A DNA stretch of 64,000 nt from DASSJF01 sp035280345 (GCA_035280345.1 DATEGA010000252.1:1-64000); one strand, 5' to 3'; numbered from the stretch's first letter, positions 44,586-54,726 are shown. A program made the numbers and translations. The notes: generated by a model from the sequence alone, not told the origin.

Positions 44586-46044
44586 TGCCGCGCCTGTCCC
44601 GACACGCCGCGCCGCGCCGGTTGGCGCAGCGTACGGAGGCGGCGACGACGCTGGCCGGCCGGCTGTGGCGTTCTTGCCGTGGGGCAATGTCATCGAGGAC
44701 TTCACCGACACCATCGGCGTCTCGCTGGAGTCGTTTTGCGATTGGTTCACGGGCAGTTACATGTTTCGCTATGTCGAGGCCTTGCAACGCGCGGGCGTGC
44801 GCACCGTGCTGATCTGCATGACCACCCGCGTGACCCGAGCGATGCGGGTTACACACCGTCCCAGCAACGCGACCGTCTACTTCCTGCCGGCGCCGAAAAT
44901 TTACCGGTTTCTTCAGCGCATCATGGGCGGTCCGTCGGGGCCCTACCGGCGGTCGGTACGGGAGGCGTTCGGGGAAATCCGAGGGATTCGGCTGCTGCTC
45001 ATGCCCGTTTTGACGGTGCTGAAGGAACTGGCACTCTACCTGACGACGCCGCCGCTGACGCTTGCGGGTGTCCTGCGCCGTGAACGCTGCGCCGCCGTCC
45101 TCTGTCAGGAGTACGAATACCCGCGCTTCGATGTGTGTGTCGCCCTCGGCCGGGTGATGCGGGTGCCGGTGTTCGCCACCTTCCAGGGTGGTGATTATCA
45201 GAGGAGCCGGATCGAGCGCGTAGTCCGTCCTTTCTCCATGCGCGCGTGCGCGGGCCTGATCGTTGCCCCGCGGGCGGAGATTCGGCGTGTTCAAGACCGC
45301 TACCACGTTCCCGAACGCAAACTCGCGCGGATTTTCACGCCGATCGATCGCGATATCTGGTGCGCCGAGGATCGCCGCGACGCGCGCGCCGCCTTGGGCC
45401 TCCCGCTCAGCGCCGGCGTCGTCGTGTGGCACGGCCGCATCTCAATATGGCCGAAAGGCCTGGATCTTTTGCTCGACGCGTGGACGCAAGTCTGCCGTAC
45501 ACGTCCCGGACGGGCGTTGCGGCTGATCCTCGTCGGTACAGGGCAAGATGCGGCGGAGTTCCGGCGCCGCGCGGCGACCGCCGTCGAGGGGACCGTCTGG
45601 TGGATCAACGAGTTCGTACACGATCGGCGGGTCATCCGACGGTATCTCAGCGCGGCCGATGTCTACGCGTTTCCATCGCGCCACGAGGGGTTTCCGGTCG
45701 CTCCGCTCGAGGCTATGAGCTGCGGCTTGCCGATCGTCGCGGCCAAAGTGAAAGGGATTCCAGACATCCTCGAGGGCGGTGAGGCAGCGGGGGGCCTCGT
45801 TGTGCCACCGGGCGACCCCCAACAACTGGCGGCGGCAATCGGCCGTTTGCTTGACGACGAAGGGGCACGCCGCGAACTTGGACAGCGTGCGAGGCGCCGC
45901 ATCGAGGCCGCGTTCTCGCTGAACACCGTAGGCCTGGCCCTGCGCGCCTTTCTCATTGAGGGTCGCCACCCCGGTGAGGCCGCTGAGTCCGGCGACGTGG
46001 GCGCTGATGGGTGCAACGGGAAGGCGCGCGATGGCGGAGCGTGA
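44578..46044 (+). CDS. GT4-type glycosyltransferase
   Basis: About 488 residues from GTG 44578; the frame is open upstream, but homology starts at AVAFLPWGNVIEDFTDTIGV. The donor domain has GVVVWHGRISIWPKGLDLLL, LILVGTGQDAAEFRRRA, YAFPSRHEGFPVAPLEAMSC and KVKGIPDILEGGEAAGGLVV. A hydrophobic stretch at roughly residues 140-165 (LLLMPVLTVLKELALYL) may touch the membrane. It is part of the packed 41-51 kb operon. Confidence 0.85.
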   Translation: MADAAPVPTRRAAPVGAAYGGGDDAGRPAVAFLPWGNVIEDFTDTIGVSLESFCDWFTGSYMFRYVEALQRAGVRTVLICMTTRVTRAMRVTHRPSNATVYFLPAPKIYRFLQRIMGGPSGPYRRSVREAFGEIRGIRLLLMPVLTVLKELALYLTTPPLTLAGVLRRERCAAVLCQEYEYPRFDVCVALGRVMRVPVFATFQGGDYQRSRIERVVRPFSMRACAGLIVAPRAEIRRVQDRYHVPERKLARIFTPIDRDIWCAEDRRDARAALGLPLSAGVVVWHGRISIWPKGLDLLLDAWTQVCRTRPGRALRLILVGTGQDAAEFRRRAATAVEGTVWWINEFVHDRRVIRRYLSAADVYAFPSRHEGFPVAPLEAMSCGLPIVAAKVKGIPDILEGGEAAGGLVVPPGDPQQLAAAIGRLLDDEGARRELGQRARRRIEAAFSLNTVGLALRAFLIEGRHPGEAAESGDVGADGCNGKARDGGA

Positions 46045-46045
46045 G

Positions 46046-47275
46046 ATGCGGCCAATGCGCATTGTGTTTTCGTATCCGTGGCGGCTCGACGATCTTGGTG
46101 GCTCCCAGATCTCCGTCCCGCTGCTCGCGGAAGCACTGGTCCGGCGTGGCCACCAGGTCGGCATCGTCGAGATGACGTCCGCGCCCTCGAGTAAGGTCGC
46201 GAAGGTCTTCAGCGGGCAGTTATGGACTGCGCCGAAGGTCTCTCCATCCAGCCACCCATGGCGGGGTGTGCGTTGCAGCGTCACGCAGGTTCGACAGACC
46301 CTGCGGAGCCTTAAGGCAGGCATCTGGGCGTGGCGAGGTGTACTTCACAGCATCGCCCATTTTCAGCAAGTGCTCCGGAGCTTTCAGGCGGACATCGTTT
46401 CCGTCCAATGCCCCTGGCGCCAGGCGCCGTCCGCGGTCGGGACACACCTCTTTCCGCATCACTGGCGGCTTGTGGTGACTGTGCGCGCGTCCGGTGACGT
46501 CCGCGCCAGTGCCGACGCGGACGCGTGGCTGCGAGTCTGGCAGCGGCACCTGTATGCGAGGGCCGACGCCGTGACACTGGTCAGCGACGCCCTTCGCCGG
46601 GAACTCGTCGCGCTCTACCCGTTTGCCGAGCGGCGCAGCCGCGTGATTTGCAACGGCCTTGATCCCTCCTGGTTCGCGCGGCCGGCCGGGTTGCTCCGGA
46701 CGGCCGCGACGCGCTATGCGCTCTTCGTCGGCCGGTTAGACCAGAGTAAGGGCGTCGATGTGTTGCTGCATGCCTGGCAGCAAGTGCGCGCGCGCGCCGG
46801 CGGGGTCGCGCTGTGGCTCGCGGGTGATGGGCCGGAGGCAGGCAAGCTGAGCGAGCTATCTCAGCGATTGAACCTCGCGCCCGATGTGAAATTTTTGGGG
46901 CGCATCGCCCCCGATAGTCTACGCGCGCTGTATCGTGACGCCGAGCTGGTCGTCATCCCATCGCGAACCGAAGGGTCCTCGCGAGTGGCCCTCGAAGCCG
47001 GCGCGAGTGGTGCCCTCTGCGTGGCGACGTCCGTAGGAGGGATACCGGAGATCGTGGACCACACGGTGACCGGGTTCCTCGTGGACCCTGACTCGTCAAA
47101 CGCGCTGGCGGCCGCCATTCTTCGAGCGCTCGAACTGCCGGCGGCAGAGCGCGTCGCCATGAAGGCGGCTGCCCGCGGCAAAATTGCCGGACAATTTTCC
47201 CACGACCGCACCGCGGACGCGTTTGAGGAACTGTTTTGGGCGCTGCTCGCCGCGCCGAAAGGGCCGAGGCCGTGA
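46046..47275 (+). CDS. GT4-type glycosyltransferase
   Basis: A 409-residue enzyme. ATG 46046 was chosen because GGAG lies seven bases upstream and the sequence MRPMRIVFSYPWRLDDLGGS starts as expected for a GT-B fold. The donor domain has YALFVGRLDQSKGVDVLLHA, LWLAGDGPEAGKLSEL, VVIPSRTEGSSRVALEAGAS and SVGGIPEIVDHTVTGFLVDP. It adds a sugar to the lipid-linked chain. Its stop overlaps the deacetylase GTG. Confidence 0.88.
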   Translation: MRPMRIVFSYPWRLDDLGGSQISVPLLAEALVRRGHQVGIVEMTSAPSSKVAKVFSGQLWTAPKVSPSSHPWRGVRCSVTQVRQTLRSLKAGIWAWRGVLHSIAHFQQVLRSFQADIVSVQCPWRQAPSAVGTHLFPHHWRLVVTVRASGDVRASADADAWLRVWQRHLYARADAVTLVSDALRRELVALYPFAERRSRVICNGLDPSWFARPAGLLRTAATRYALFVGRLDQSKGVDVLLHAWQQVRARAGGVALWLAGDGPEAGKLSELSQRLNLAPDVKFLGRIAPDSLRALYRDAELVVIPSRTEGSSRVALEAGASGALCVATSVGGIPEIVDHTVTGFLVDPDSSNALAAAILRALELPAAERVAMKAAARGKIAGQFSHDRTADAFEELFWALLAAPKGPRP

Positions 47276-48042
47276 ACGGCGGCACCGCTGCGCGGTCGAC
47301 TCCCGTGATCGACTTCACAAGACAGGCACTGAGACGCGTGCGACGCGCGGCAGCCGGCCGCTTGGCGCGCGCGATTACGCACGTCTCGACGACGGAGCCC
47401 GTGGCCGCGCTGACATTTGACGACGGCCCGGACCCTGTGCACACGTCCCGGCTGCTGGATCTGCTCGAGAAGTACCGGGTCCGCGCGACCTTCTTCATGA
47501 TTGGTCAAGCCGCCCTGAAGCATCCCGACATCGTGCGCCGCGTTGCCGACGGCGGACACAGCATCGGCAACCACACGTGGAGCCACCGGTCCTTTCCGTC
47601 GATTTCCACTCACGAGCGGTGCGCAGAGATTCGGGCGTGCGAACGCGCGCTTGCTCCCTATAGCCTCAGACTCTTCCGTCCGCCGTACGGCGATCAAAGT
47701 GTCGGGTCGTGGCTTGACGCGACACGACTGCGCTATGCCGTCGTGACCTGGAATGCGACTGGGCACGACTGGCACGGCCGCGATGCGGCTTGGATCGTGG
47801 AGCAGGTCATGAGCCGGTTCCGTCCGGGCAGCATCATCGGACTCCACGACGGGTTGTTTGACGCCAGCAGCGAGGACTGCCTGGACCGTGGGCCGACGCT
47901 GAGTGCGGTGGAGATCCTGCTCGCCCGCTTGGGCGGCGCGTTTCGTTTCGTCACCGTCCCCGAACTCCTCCGGCATGGCCGGCCCGTGCGTGCAGCCTGG
48001 CTTCAGGATGGCACATCAGGGCGGCGAGACGGTCCGGAATGA
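47272..48042 (+). CDS. Polysaccharide deacetylase (CE4/NodB-like)
   Basis: A 256-residue CE4 enzyme from GTG 47272. All five motifs are present: ALTFDDGPD with the base Asp and metal Asp, IGNHTWSH with both metal His, LFRPPYGDQ, TGHDWHG and IIGLHDG. It has no signal peptide or membrane helix, so it probably acts inside the cell on a lipid-linked or nucleotide-linked N-acetyl sugar, rather than outside on finished polymer. Overlapping starts and stops place it between a GT4 and a GT39 gene. Confidence 0.9.
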   Translation: MNGGTAARSTPVIDFTRQALRRVRRAAAGRLARAITHVSTTEPVAALTFDDGPDPVHTSRLLDLLEKYRVRATFFMIGQAALKHPDIVRRVADGGHSIGNHTWSHRSFPSISTHERCAEIRACERALAPYSLRLFRPPYGDQSVGSWLDATRLRYAVVTWNATGHDWHGRDAAWIVEQVMSRFRPGSIIGLHDGLFDASSEDCLDRGPTLSAVEILLARLGGAFRFVTVPELLRHGRPVRAAWLQDGTSGRRDGPE

Positions 48043-49598
48043 CGTCCTCCGGGGCCGATTCACGCGGAAGGTCCCGCGGTACTGACGTTGCAGATGACCC
48101 CGCAGAGACCCTGAGTGGAGCCACGCCGGAGGTTTCGGGCGGGCCCCCCGTGGCGCCCCCGATACTTCTCGGCGGGATTCTCGCACTTGGCGCGGTTCTT
48201 GCCGTGTTCCGATCGGGTGTCCGAAGCTTTTGGCAGGATGAAGCCACCAGTGTCGCGCTGGCGCATCTCAAGTGGACGTCCCTGGCCAAAGTCTTGTGGC
48301 ACGGCGAGAACAACATGGCCCTCTACTACGGCGTTCTCCACGTGTGGATCGGGGCAGTGGGTGACAGGGAGTCTGCCGTCAGGATGTTCTCTGCACTCGC
48401 GGCCGTCGGCGCCGTTGGTGCGCTGTACCTCCTCGGGGCGCGCATGTTCGATCGACGCGTGGGGTTCATCGCCGCGCTGCTGCTGTCGGTGAATGCGTAT
48501 CAGATCAGATACGGGCAGGAAGCCCGCAGCTACAGCCTTCTCGTCCTTCTCGTCACTCTATCCTCGTGGGCCTATTGTCGCGTGCTCGAACGGCCGCACC
48601 GTGCCAACATGGTTTTATATTGCACCGCGAGCATTCTTGCAGTGTACGCGCATTTCTTTGCGGCGCTCGTCTTGGCGGCGCAGTGGCTGTCTTTGGTGTT
48701 TGTTGGACGGCGCGCACCAGCGCTGAAGGCCGCGTTGGCGAGCGCGGGAATCATCTGTCTATTGCTCGTTCCACTGGCCGTCCTGGCGGCGAGGAACCCG
48801 CACCAAGTCGATTGGATTCCAACCCCGGGCCCAAAGGCGATCCTCTTTCTATTCTATGCGCTGACCGGGGCCGCTCCGACCGGGGCGAAGGCCCTCCTGC
48901 TGGCATATTTCGGTGCGTGTGCGGCTGCATTCGGTGTTGGAGTCAAACAATTTGCCGCGGGTCGGTTTTCGCGGGCAACGTGGACGTACGGCTTTCTCGT
49001 GATGTGGCTGGCCGTCCCACTCGTGGTCACGCTTGCCATCTCAGTCGTGAAGCCGATTTTCATGATGTATTACCTCATCATTTTGTTGCCGCCGCTTGTC
49101 CTGTTGGCCGCGGCGGGGATCTCCAAGATTCCAACGACCGCGGGCATCGCTGCCGCGGTGGTGCTCATCGTGGCGATGGCCCTCTACGAAGACGCGCGCT
49201 ATCTGTGGAGCGCCGCCGACGAGGATTGGAGAGGCGCCGTGGCCTATGCGGCGTCGCAGCTGCAACCCGACGACGGCTTTGTGTTTGACCCGACATACGT
49301 AGAGACCCCCTTCGTCTATTATCGTCCCCGCCTCTTTGCCGCCGGGGAACCGCCGCCCGCGGCGTTCCCGTGGGATTGGAGCTGGGAGAGAATTGCCGAC
49401 GGGCAGCCGAGAATAACCCGGATTCCCGGGGAGGTGGTGCGTACGCTCCCCTCCCGGTATTCGAGAATCTGGCTCTTTTCCAGGCGGGGAGAGACGGAGC
49501 CGCGGCTTACGGCGGTGCTGGCGGCAGGTTGCGCTCGAGGAACTCAGAGGGACTTCGGCGCCGTGACCCTCACGCTCTACGGCCGATGCAAACCGTAG
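48039..49598 (+). CDS. GT39-like membrane glycosyltransferase
   Basis: A 519-residue GT-C protein with about 11 membrane helices. After the first helix comes FWQDEATSVALAHL, whose Asp-Glu pair is the catalytic motif of the PMT/ArnT family, then RYGQEARSYSLLVLL in the second loop. The last 130 residues form a soluble outer domain (WRGAVAYAASQLQPDDGFVF). Such enzymes use polyprenyl-phosphate sugars on the outer face of the membrane. A polyprenyl-phosphate sugar synthase candidate lies at 52.1 kb. Confidence 0.87.
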   Translation: MTSSGADSRGRSRGTDVADDPAETLSGATPEVSGGPPVAPPILLGGILALGAVLAVFRSGVRSFWQDEATSVALAHLKWTSLAKVLWHGENNMALYYGVLHVWIGAVGDRESAVRMFSALAAVGAVGALYLLGARMFDRRVGFIAALLLSVNAYQIRYGQEARSYSLLVLLVTLSSWAYCRVLERPHRANMVLYCTASILAVYAHFFAALVLAAQWLSLVFVGRRAPALKAALASAGIICLLLVPLAVLAARNPHQVDWIPTPGPKAILFLFYALTGAAPTGAKALLLAYFGACAAAFGVGVKQFAAGRFSRATWTYGFLVMWLAVPLVVTLAISVVKPIFMMYYLIILLPPLVLLAAAGISKIPTTAGIAAAVVLIVAMALYEDARYLWSAADEDWRGAVAYAASQLQPDDGFVFDPTYVETPFVYYRPRLFAAGEPPPAAFPWDWSWERIADGQPRITRIPGEVVRTLPSRYSRIWLFSRRGETEPRLTAVLAAGCARGTQRDFGAVTLTLYGRCKP

Positions 49599-51334
49599 AG
49601 AACCGCCGGCGGGCTATCGGAATCTACTCCGGCGCGGTTCTGGCCTGCGTGGTTCTCCTCGCCGGGGTGCTCCAGCTGTGGCACATGGATGTTCGCGTTC
49701 CGTTGAGATCCCTAGGCGATGATACCTTGTTCCATACGATGCTCGTCAAAGGGCTCGTCGAGAACGGCTGGCCGCTGCGCAATCCGCTCTTGGGGGCCCC
49801 CGGGACATCGGAGTTGTACGATTTCCCGGAGGCGAGCAACCTCGACCTCGGCCTCATGAAGCTCGTTGCGCTCGCTTCGAAAGATTATGCCACGGTTCTG
49901 AACACGTTCTTTCTCCTGACGTTCCCGTTGACGGTGGTGACGTCCCTTTACGCGCTTCGACAGCTTCGCATTTCTTACCCCAGCGCGATTGTGGGCAGTC
50001 TCCTCTACTCGTTCCTTCCATATCATTTCCTCCGGGGCGAGTCCCACCTCTTTCTCGCCGCGTACTACGTCGCTCCCCTTATCGTGGTGGTCGCCGTATG
50101 GATTCTGCGTCCCGACGGCGGTCCGAAGCATGAGCGGTTCGGATGGCCTGCCGCCAAAGTGGCCGCGGGGATCGGCATCGCTCTAGCCGTGGCATCCAGT
50201 TTCATCTACTATGCGGTGTTCGGCGCCTTCATCATCGCGATCGCCGGCCTGCTGGCGGTTCGTCTGCAGGACCGGCGGGTACGCCGCGCACGAATGACCC
50301 TGGCCGCGTGTCTTGCCGGCCTCATCGCCTTCACGTACCTGCTCAATGTGTCTCCGTCGTTGCTCTATATCGTACAGCACGGGAGGAATCGCGTGATGAG
50401 TGTCCGCGATCCCGCCGAAGCACAAATCTACGGTTTGAAGATCGCGACGCTCTTCTTGCCGATCGCGCACCACCGGGTGCATCTGCTGGCCTCGATCCGG
50501 GCCCGGTATGATGAGGGGGCCCCGCTTACGAACGAGAACGGGATGGCATCGCTGGGAGCGGTGGGAGCGATCGGGTTTCTCCTATTGCTGACAAATCTTA
50601 CCCTCGGTATCCCGGAGGGGCAGGACAAAGCCATGCTCCACAATCTTGCCTCGCTGAACCTCGCGTGCGTACTCCTCGGTACGCTCGGCGGTCTGGGGAC
50701 ACTGGCATCGCACGTCCTGCCGTTGTTGAGGTCCTATAACCGGATCAGCATTTTCATCGGATTTTTCTCCCTGGCGGCCGTGATGATGGTGCTCGATCGG
50801 CTGAGTGCCTGGTTACGCGAGCGGCGCGGCGGGTGGGTCGTCTATCCGGTCCTGGCCACCCTGGTGCTCGCGGGAGTGTGGGACCAAACGAGTCCATCGT
50901 ATGTGCCCGACTACGCGGCGTTGCGCGCCGTCGATGCAAGCGATGCCGCCTTTGTGGGACGACTCGAGGCGTCCTCGCCCTTGCACGCGATGATCTTTCA
51001 ACTCCCGTACATGCAGTTTCCCGAACCGCTGGGAGATTTTCCGCCCACACTGGAGACGTACACGCATCTGCGAGGGTACCTGCACTCTCGGACTTTGCGA
51101 TGGAGCTACGGCGCGATGAAGGGAAGGGCGGTTGATGCATGGCAGAAGACTGTCGCGTCGCAGCCGATGGGAGAGCTCGTCGCCGCGGTCCGCGCGGCCG
51201 GGTTTTCAGGCATCTATGTTGACCGGAACGGGTACGCAGACGGGGGTCGGACAGTGATGGCGGCGCTTTCGGAAGCGCTTCGCACGACGCCGCTAGTCAG
51301 TCCCAATGGGCGGCTTGTGTACTTTCCGTTATAG
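49586..51334 (+). CDS. Polytopic membrane protein, GT-C glycosyltransferase-like
   Basis: A 582-residue protein from ATG 49586, inside the end of the GT39 gene. About 11-12 hydrophobic helices are followed by a soluble C-terminal region from about 440. The first outer loop reads RSLGDDTLFHTMLVKGLV, with an Asp pair where GT-C enzymes carry the catalytic acid, and the next FLRGESHLFLAAYYVAP fits the second loop. I do not recognise a named family. It may add a side-branch sugar outside the cytoplasm. Confidence 0.72.
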   Translation: MQTVENRRRAIGIYSGAVLACVVLLAGVLQLWHMDVRVPLRSLGDDTLFHTMLVKGLVENGWPLRNPLLGAPGTSELYDFPEASNLDLGLMKLVALASKDYATVLNTFFLLTFPLTVVTSLYALRQLRISYPSAIVGSLLYSFLPYHFLRGESHLFLAAYYVAPLIVVVAVWILRPDGGPKHERFGWPAAKVAAGIGIALAVASSFIYYAVFGAFIIAIAGLLAVRLQDRRVRRARMTLAACLAGLIAFTYLLNVSPSLLYIVQHGRNRVMSVRDPAEAQIYGLKIATLFLPIAHHRVHLLASIRARYDEGAPLTNENGMASLGAVGAIGFLLLLTNLTLGIPEGQDKAMLHNLASLNLACVLLGTLGGLGTLASHVLPLLRSYNRISIFIGFFSLAAVMMVLDRLSAWLRERRGGWVVYPVLATLVLAGVWDQTSPSYVPDYAALRAVDASDAAFVGRLEASSPLHAMIFQLPYMQFPEPLGDFPPTLETYTHLRGYLHSRTLRWSYGAMKGRAVDAWQKTVASQPMGELVAAVRAAGFSGIYVDRNGYADGGRTVMAALSEALRTTPLVSPNGRLVYFPL

Positions 51335-51374
51335 CGGCCCCCTCGGCCCGGTCCTCAGTCCGACGTACCGAACA

Positions 51375-52073
51375 TCACGGCGCGCGCCATATGCCGAGCA
51401 CGGACTTGCCGATTCGATAGCCCAGCGCCCTATCGGCCCAGCGTGAGCAGGGAACCAGCATTCGGTCCCACACCTTGACTTGGGCAGCGGTTGGCATGCT
51501 GCTTCGCAGCATCAAGCGATTGCCGAGAGAGGCAAGCAGGCCGACGCAGTCGAGGTAGCAGAGGCGCTCCCGCTGCAGGTGCGGAGGGACGATCCGGGCG
51601 AGGCTGGCTGCGGTGTACCGCCGGCAGTGCCCCACCGCCGCATCGAACGGGGTGTAGAGCCAGGGGTGTGCCGGGGCCAACAGCATGAGGACCCCTTGCG
51701 GCCGGAGGTGTTGTGCGACCAGCGCGAGTTCTCCGCGATCATCGGGGATATGCTCGAGCACGTCCACGTAGAGGACCGCGTCAAACAGTTGATCTGGTTC
51801 TAGCGTCGCGAGCGTGCCCTGCACGACTGTCCGGCGATCGAGCGTCCCCGCGCCGGCGCGCAGGCGGTCCACGAGGACCGAGTCGGGCTCGACACAGACC
51901 CATCGTGAGCAGGGAACATCGGCGAAAAGCCGTGTGGTCGCGCCGATCCCCGCCCCGACCTCGAGCACGTCGCCGTGAAGATACGTTTCGACCAACCCGC
52001 GGAAATATTGCTTCCAATTCCGAGCGGCCTCGAACAAGGGCAGCTCGGTTCCCACATATCGGTAGTCAGCCAT
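51375..52073 (-). CDS. Class I SAM-dependent methyltransferase
   Basis: A 232-residue protein starting MADYRYVGTELPLFEAARNW, with the ATG at 52073 inside the end of the upstream GT2 gene; the longer open frame to 52358 is Ser-rich shadow sequence. The SAM loop is VLEVGAGIGATTRLFADV, followed by VCVEPDSVLVDRLR, FDAVLYVDVLEHIPDDRGEL and LRPQGVLMLLAPAHPWLYTP. This subgroup usually sits next to a DPM1-like GT2, as here. It probably methylates a lipid-linked sugar. It is convergent with the GT-C gene. Confidence 0.86.
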   Translation of the reverse strand: MADYRYVGTELPLFEAARNWKQYFRGLVETYLHGDVLEVGAGIGATTRLFADVPCSRWVCVEPDSVLVDRLRAGAGTLDRRTVVQGTLATLEPDQLFDAVLYVDVLEHIPDDRGELALVAQHLRPQGVLMLLAPAHPWLYTPFDAAVGHCRRYTAASLARIVPPHLQRERLCYLDCVGLLASLGNRLMLRSSMPTAAQVKVWDRMLVPCSRWADRALGYRIGKSVLGIWRAP

Positions 52074-53097
52074 CAGCGGGGAATACCTTATCGACGCCGT
52101 GGACGAACACCGGCGCATCGCGCAGCGGAATGACGGTGGTATTGGATCTCGCGCTGATGATGACGAAGCAGAGGAACAGTGAGATGAGCACCACCTGCGA
52201 GAAGAGGATGAGGAGAATGCCCAACGCCGATGTCGCCCAGCCCGGGATGGCGAGGCGTGTGCTCCATCGAAGGACCACGACCGCGACCATAAGCAGAAGC
52301 AACAGAACGGCGGACCCGGATGTGACGGCGAGGAGCCTGACGGCGACGACATCGCCAAAGACCGATATCGCGCTGAGCCCGTGTCCTACCAAGCCGATGA
52401 AGTTGAGCCTGGACTTCCCGGCCAGTCGCCGCCCGCGGCTGAGGGGGATTGCCCGGCAGGGCAGCCGTGCCCGAAACACCGCCGCTGCGTAGTGATTCCA
52501 TAGCTCCGAAACGATGACCAGACGCGCAAGAATCGCGGTCGGGATGACGCTGAAGTTGCCGACCTGGACTTTGGTACCCGTCAGCAGCCAGTGAAGGAGC
52601 TGGTACCCACGATAGAAAAACTGAAACGCCACCGTCTCCATTCGTCTGGCGCGCGCCGCGAAAATAATGCTGCTCCGATTCTCCCGCACGCTCTCGCGCA
52701 GAAGAACCGCCACATCTTCGGGGCGGTCTTCCCCGTCCGCATCCATCACGACCACGAACTCGGCAGGGACGTGCTGATAGACGTACACAAGGGCCACGGC
52801 GATGGCGCGCTGATGGCCGAGGTTGCGCCGGAGTCGCAGGATGTCGACTTGTTCGATGCGTTGGAAGTTCCATTCACCGAACCGTGCCGGGAGCGGGGTC
52901 GTGGATCCGTCGTCGATGAGCAGAATACGAAGAGGGGCGGCGAGATCGGCGAGTGCGTTGTCGATGTTGGGCAGCAAGAGACTCGCGGCCGCCCAGTCGT
53001 TGAAGACCGGGAGCACGATGGTCACGCTGCCGCGTACTGCTCTGGATTCGGAGGGAGCCGGTGCGGCCGCCGATGCCGCCGGAAGCGTGAAACTCAT
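52066..53097 (-). CDS. GT2 glycosyltransferase, polyprenyl-phosphate sugar synthase-like
   Basis: A 343-residue GT-A enzyme with two C-terminal membrane helices. Motifs: VTIVLPVFNDWAAASLLLP, ILLIDDGSTTPLP, RRNLGHQRAIAVALVYVY and VVVMDADGEDRPEDVAVLL with the DxD. The two helices (AVLLLLLMVAVVVLRWS and LGILLILFSQVVLISLFLCF) are as in DPM1/GtrB-type enzymes, which make the polyprenyl-phosphate sugars used by GT39 proteins. This matches the GT39-like genes on both sides. The stop overlaps the methyltransferase start. Confidence 0.87.
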   Translation of the reverse strand: MSFTLPAASAAAPAPSESRAVRGSVTIVLPVFNDWAAASLLLPNIDNALADLAAPLRILLIDDGSTTPLPARFGEWNFQRIEQVDILRLRRNLGHQRAIAVALVYVYQHVPAEFVVVMDADGEDRPEDVAVLLRESVRENRSSIIFAARARRMETVAFQFFYRGYQLLHWLLTGTKVQVGNFSVIPTAILARLVIVSELWNHYAAAVFRARLPCRAIPLSRGRRLAGKSRLNFIGLVGHGLSAISVFGDVVAVRLLAVTSGSAVLLLLLMVAVVVLRWSTRLAIPGWATSALGILLILFSQVVLISLFLCFVIISARSNTTVIPLRDAPVFVHGVDKVFPADG

Positions 53098-53214
53098 GAG
53101 GGGAAGGTGATCCCATTAGCGCGGAGATGACTCCTCCCGCCGTTCGATCCGTGTGGCGAATCTTTCGAGCGGCGTCCATCCATCCGCGCGGCCACGTTCG
53201 CCCGCCATGAGCGT

Positions 53215-54726
53215 TCAGCGCAGCGAATAGACTTCGATGCCCCCGGCTGCGTATAGCGGCTTTTGACGCGGCACTTCATGTCCCAAAAGCTCGCCGAGGC
53301 GCGGCCATTCCTCCTTGTCCCGGACGCTCGTCAGCAAGAGCGCCGGGCGCTGGTGCCGCAAGAAGTCTGGCAACGTGGTCGATGTTCTCAGCGAACAGGA
53401 TCTCCGGCCAATACATCCGCGCAGCGCTCCAAACGCATACTGTATCTCCGGATCCACCGCAAAGTGAGGCCCAATCTCGGGAAAGTAAGTGAAAAGGTAT
53501 GTTGATCGATACTCCATGTTCGTGAGCAGGACGGCGTCGGTCCGATAGGGGCCCCGGCGGAGCCACTGCGCGAGCTGCGCGATGTCGGTAGGACGCTGTT
53601 GTGTCACGAAGACAGGCGAAAAGGGCGTCTCCGAAGACACCCGTGTTGCGGCGACCCCACAGGCGACCATCGAGCCGACGGCGACGCAAAACACGGCGGT
53701 CGTCGCGGCCCACCGCGGCTTGGCGCGAAGCACCAACGGCCAGAAGACAAAAGGCAACGCCAGAGCAAGACTGGCGAGATACAGTCGATCCCACATCCGC
53801 GGGCCTCGGAGCAGCGTCAAACCGGCGTCTTCGGCCCATAGGACGCTCAAGATCGCGAGATAGAGGCCGCGTTCCGGAGTAACATCCCTCCGTGCAATTC
53901 GAGACAGTTCCCAAATGACGCCCACGCCGATAAACGCCGGTAGCACTCGCTGTATTTGGGTCACGGCGACGTGCCAAATCACCTTGATAGCGGTGGACGA
54001 CCCCACGGCAGACGATCGAAAGCCGCCCTGGATCGCGCGTCCGAAACGAAACACGGCGCCCGTAGACACAATGTTCCCCGCGAGCCAGAAGAGGGGAAAC
54101 GCCAAGAGGATCCCCACGATCGACACCGTCGCCGGCCAGTGCCGCGTCTTGATGAAGTAGTAGGCCGCAAAGAGGGGGGTCAACGCCCAGACTTCGTACC
54201 GGGTCATCTCAGCCAAACATATCAGCGGAAGCGCCGAAGCGAGATACCACCCTCGCCGCTCGGTGACATCCGCGGCTCTGACCAGCAAGTACGTGCCCGC
54301 TGTCAGCTCAAAGAGCGCGCTTGCCTCCGACAGTGAACTGCTGCTGAGTCCAATGTGTAACGGGAGAGCCGCAAGGATGGAGGTGCTGAGCAGCGCGGTG
54401 AGCCTGCCAAAGGTTCGCCTCGTGAGCAGGTAAAACGCGAACACCGTTAGCGTTCCCAGCACGAGGTTGAGAATTCTGGTCGAAATCAGGGGATCGCGCA
54501 CGACGTAGGAGAAGGCGCCGGCTAAGTAAAGAAAGCCGGGTGGCCAGGTGCCCTCGGTCGCGAAGTACGGCGACCGCGACCACCAGTACGCGAGAAACGC
54601 ACGGACCGGACCATCCCCCGGCGCGTCACTCCACCTCACGAGCACGACCAGGCGGACGGCGAACGCAACGGCGACGAGACCGGTTATCGCGAGCCACTCG
54701 TATCCGGCCACCCGGGCACGGTGCAC
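53215..54726 (-). CDS. Predicted GT-C/GT39-like membrane glycosyltransferase
   Basis: A 503-residue protein from GTG 54726 with about 11 membrane helices and a soluble C-terminal part after residue 390 (DIAQLAQWLRRGPYRTDAVL). The first loop has WSDAPGDGPVRAFLAYWW and SPYFATEGTWPPGFLYLAGA, the region where GT39 enzymes carry the catalytic acids, but the exact Asp-Glu pair is not clear. MTRYEVWALTPLFAAYYF is typical of the family. It should use a polyprenyl-phosphate sugar donor outside the membrane. Confidence 0.8.
   Translation of the reverse strand: MHRARVAGYEWLAITGLVAVAFAVRLVVLVRWSDAPGDGPVRAFLAYWWSRSPYFATEGTWPPGFLYLAGAFSYVVRDPLISTRILNLVLGTLTVFAFYLLTRRTFGRLTALLSTSILAALPLHIGLSSSSLSEASALFELTAGTYLLVRAADVTERRGWYLASALPLICLAEMTRYEVWALTPLFAAYYFIKTRHWPATVSIVGILLAFPLFWLAGNIVSTGAVFRFGRAIQGGFRSSAVGSSTAIKVIWHVAVTQIQRVLPAFIGVGVIWELSRIARRDVTPERGLYLAILSVLWAEDAGLTLLRGPRMWDRLYLASLALALPFVFWPLVLRAKPRWAATTAVFCVAVGSMVACGVAATRVSSETPFSPVFVTQQRPTDIAQLAQWLRRGPYRTDAVLLTNMEYRSTYLFTYFPEIGPHFAVDPEIQYAFGALRGCIGRRSCSLRTSTTLPDFLRHQRPALLLTSVRDKEEWPRLGELLGHEVPRQKPLYAAGGIEVYSLR

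Noticed and set aside
46861..47976. A 371-codon minus-strand open frame
   Set aside because: It lies opposite the GT4 and deacetylase genes, whose motifs are unmistakable.
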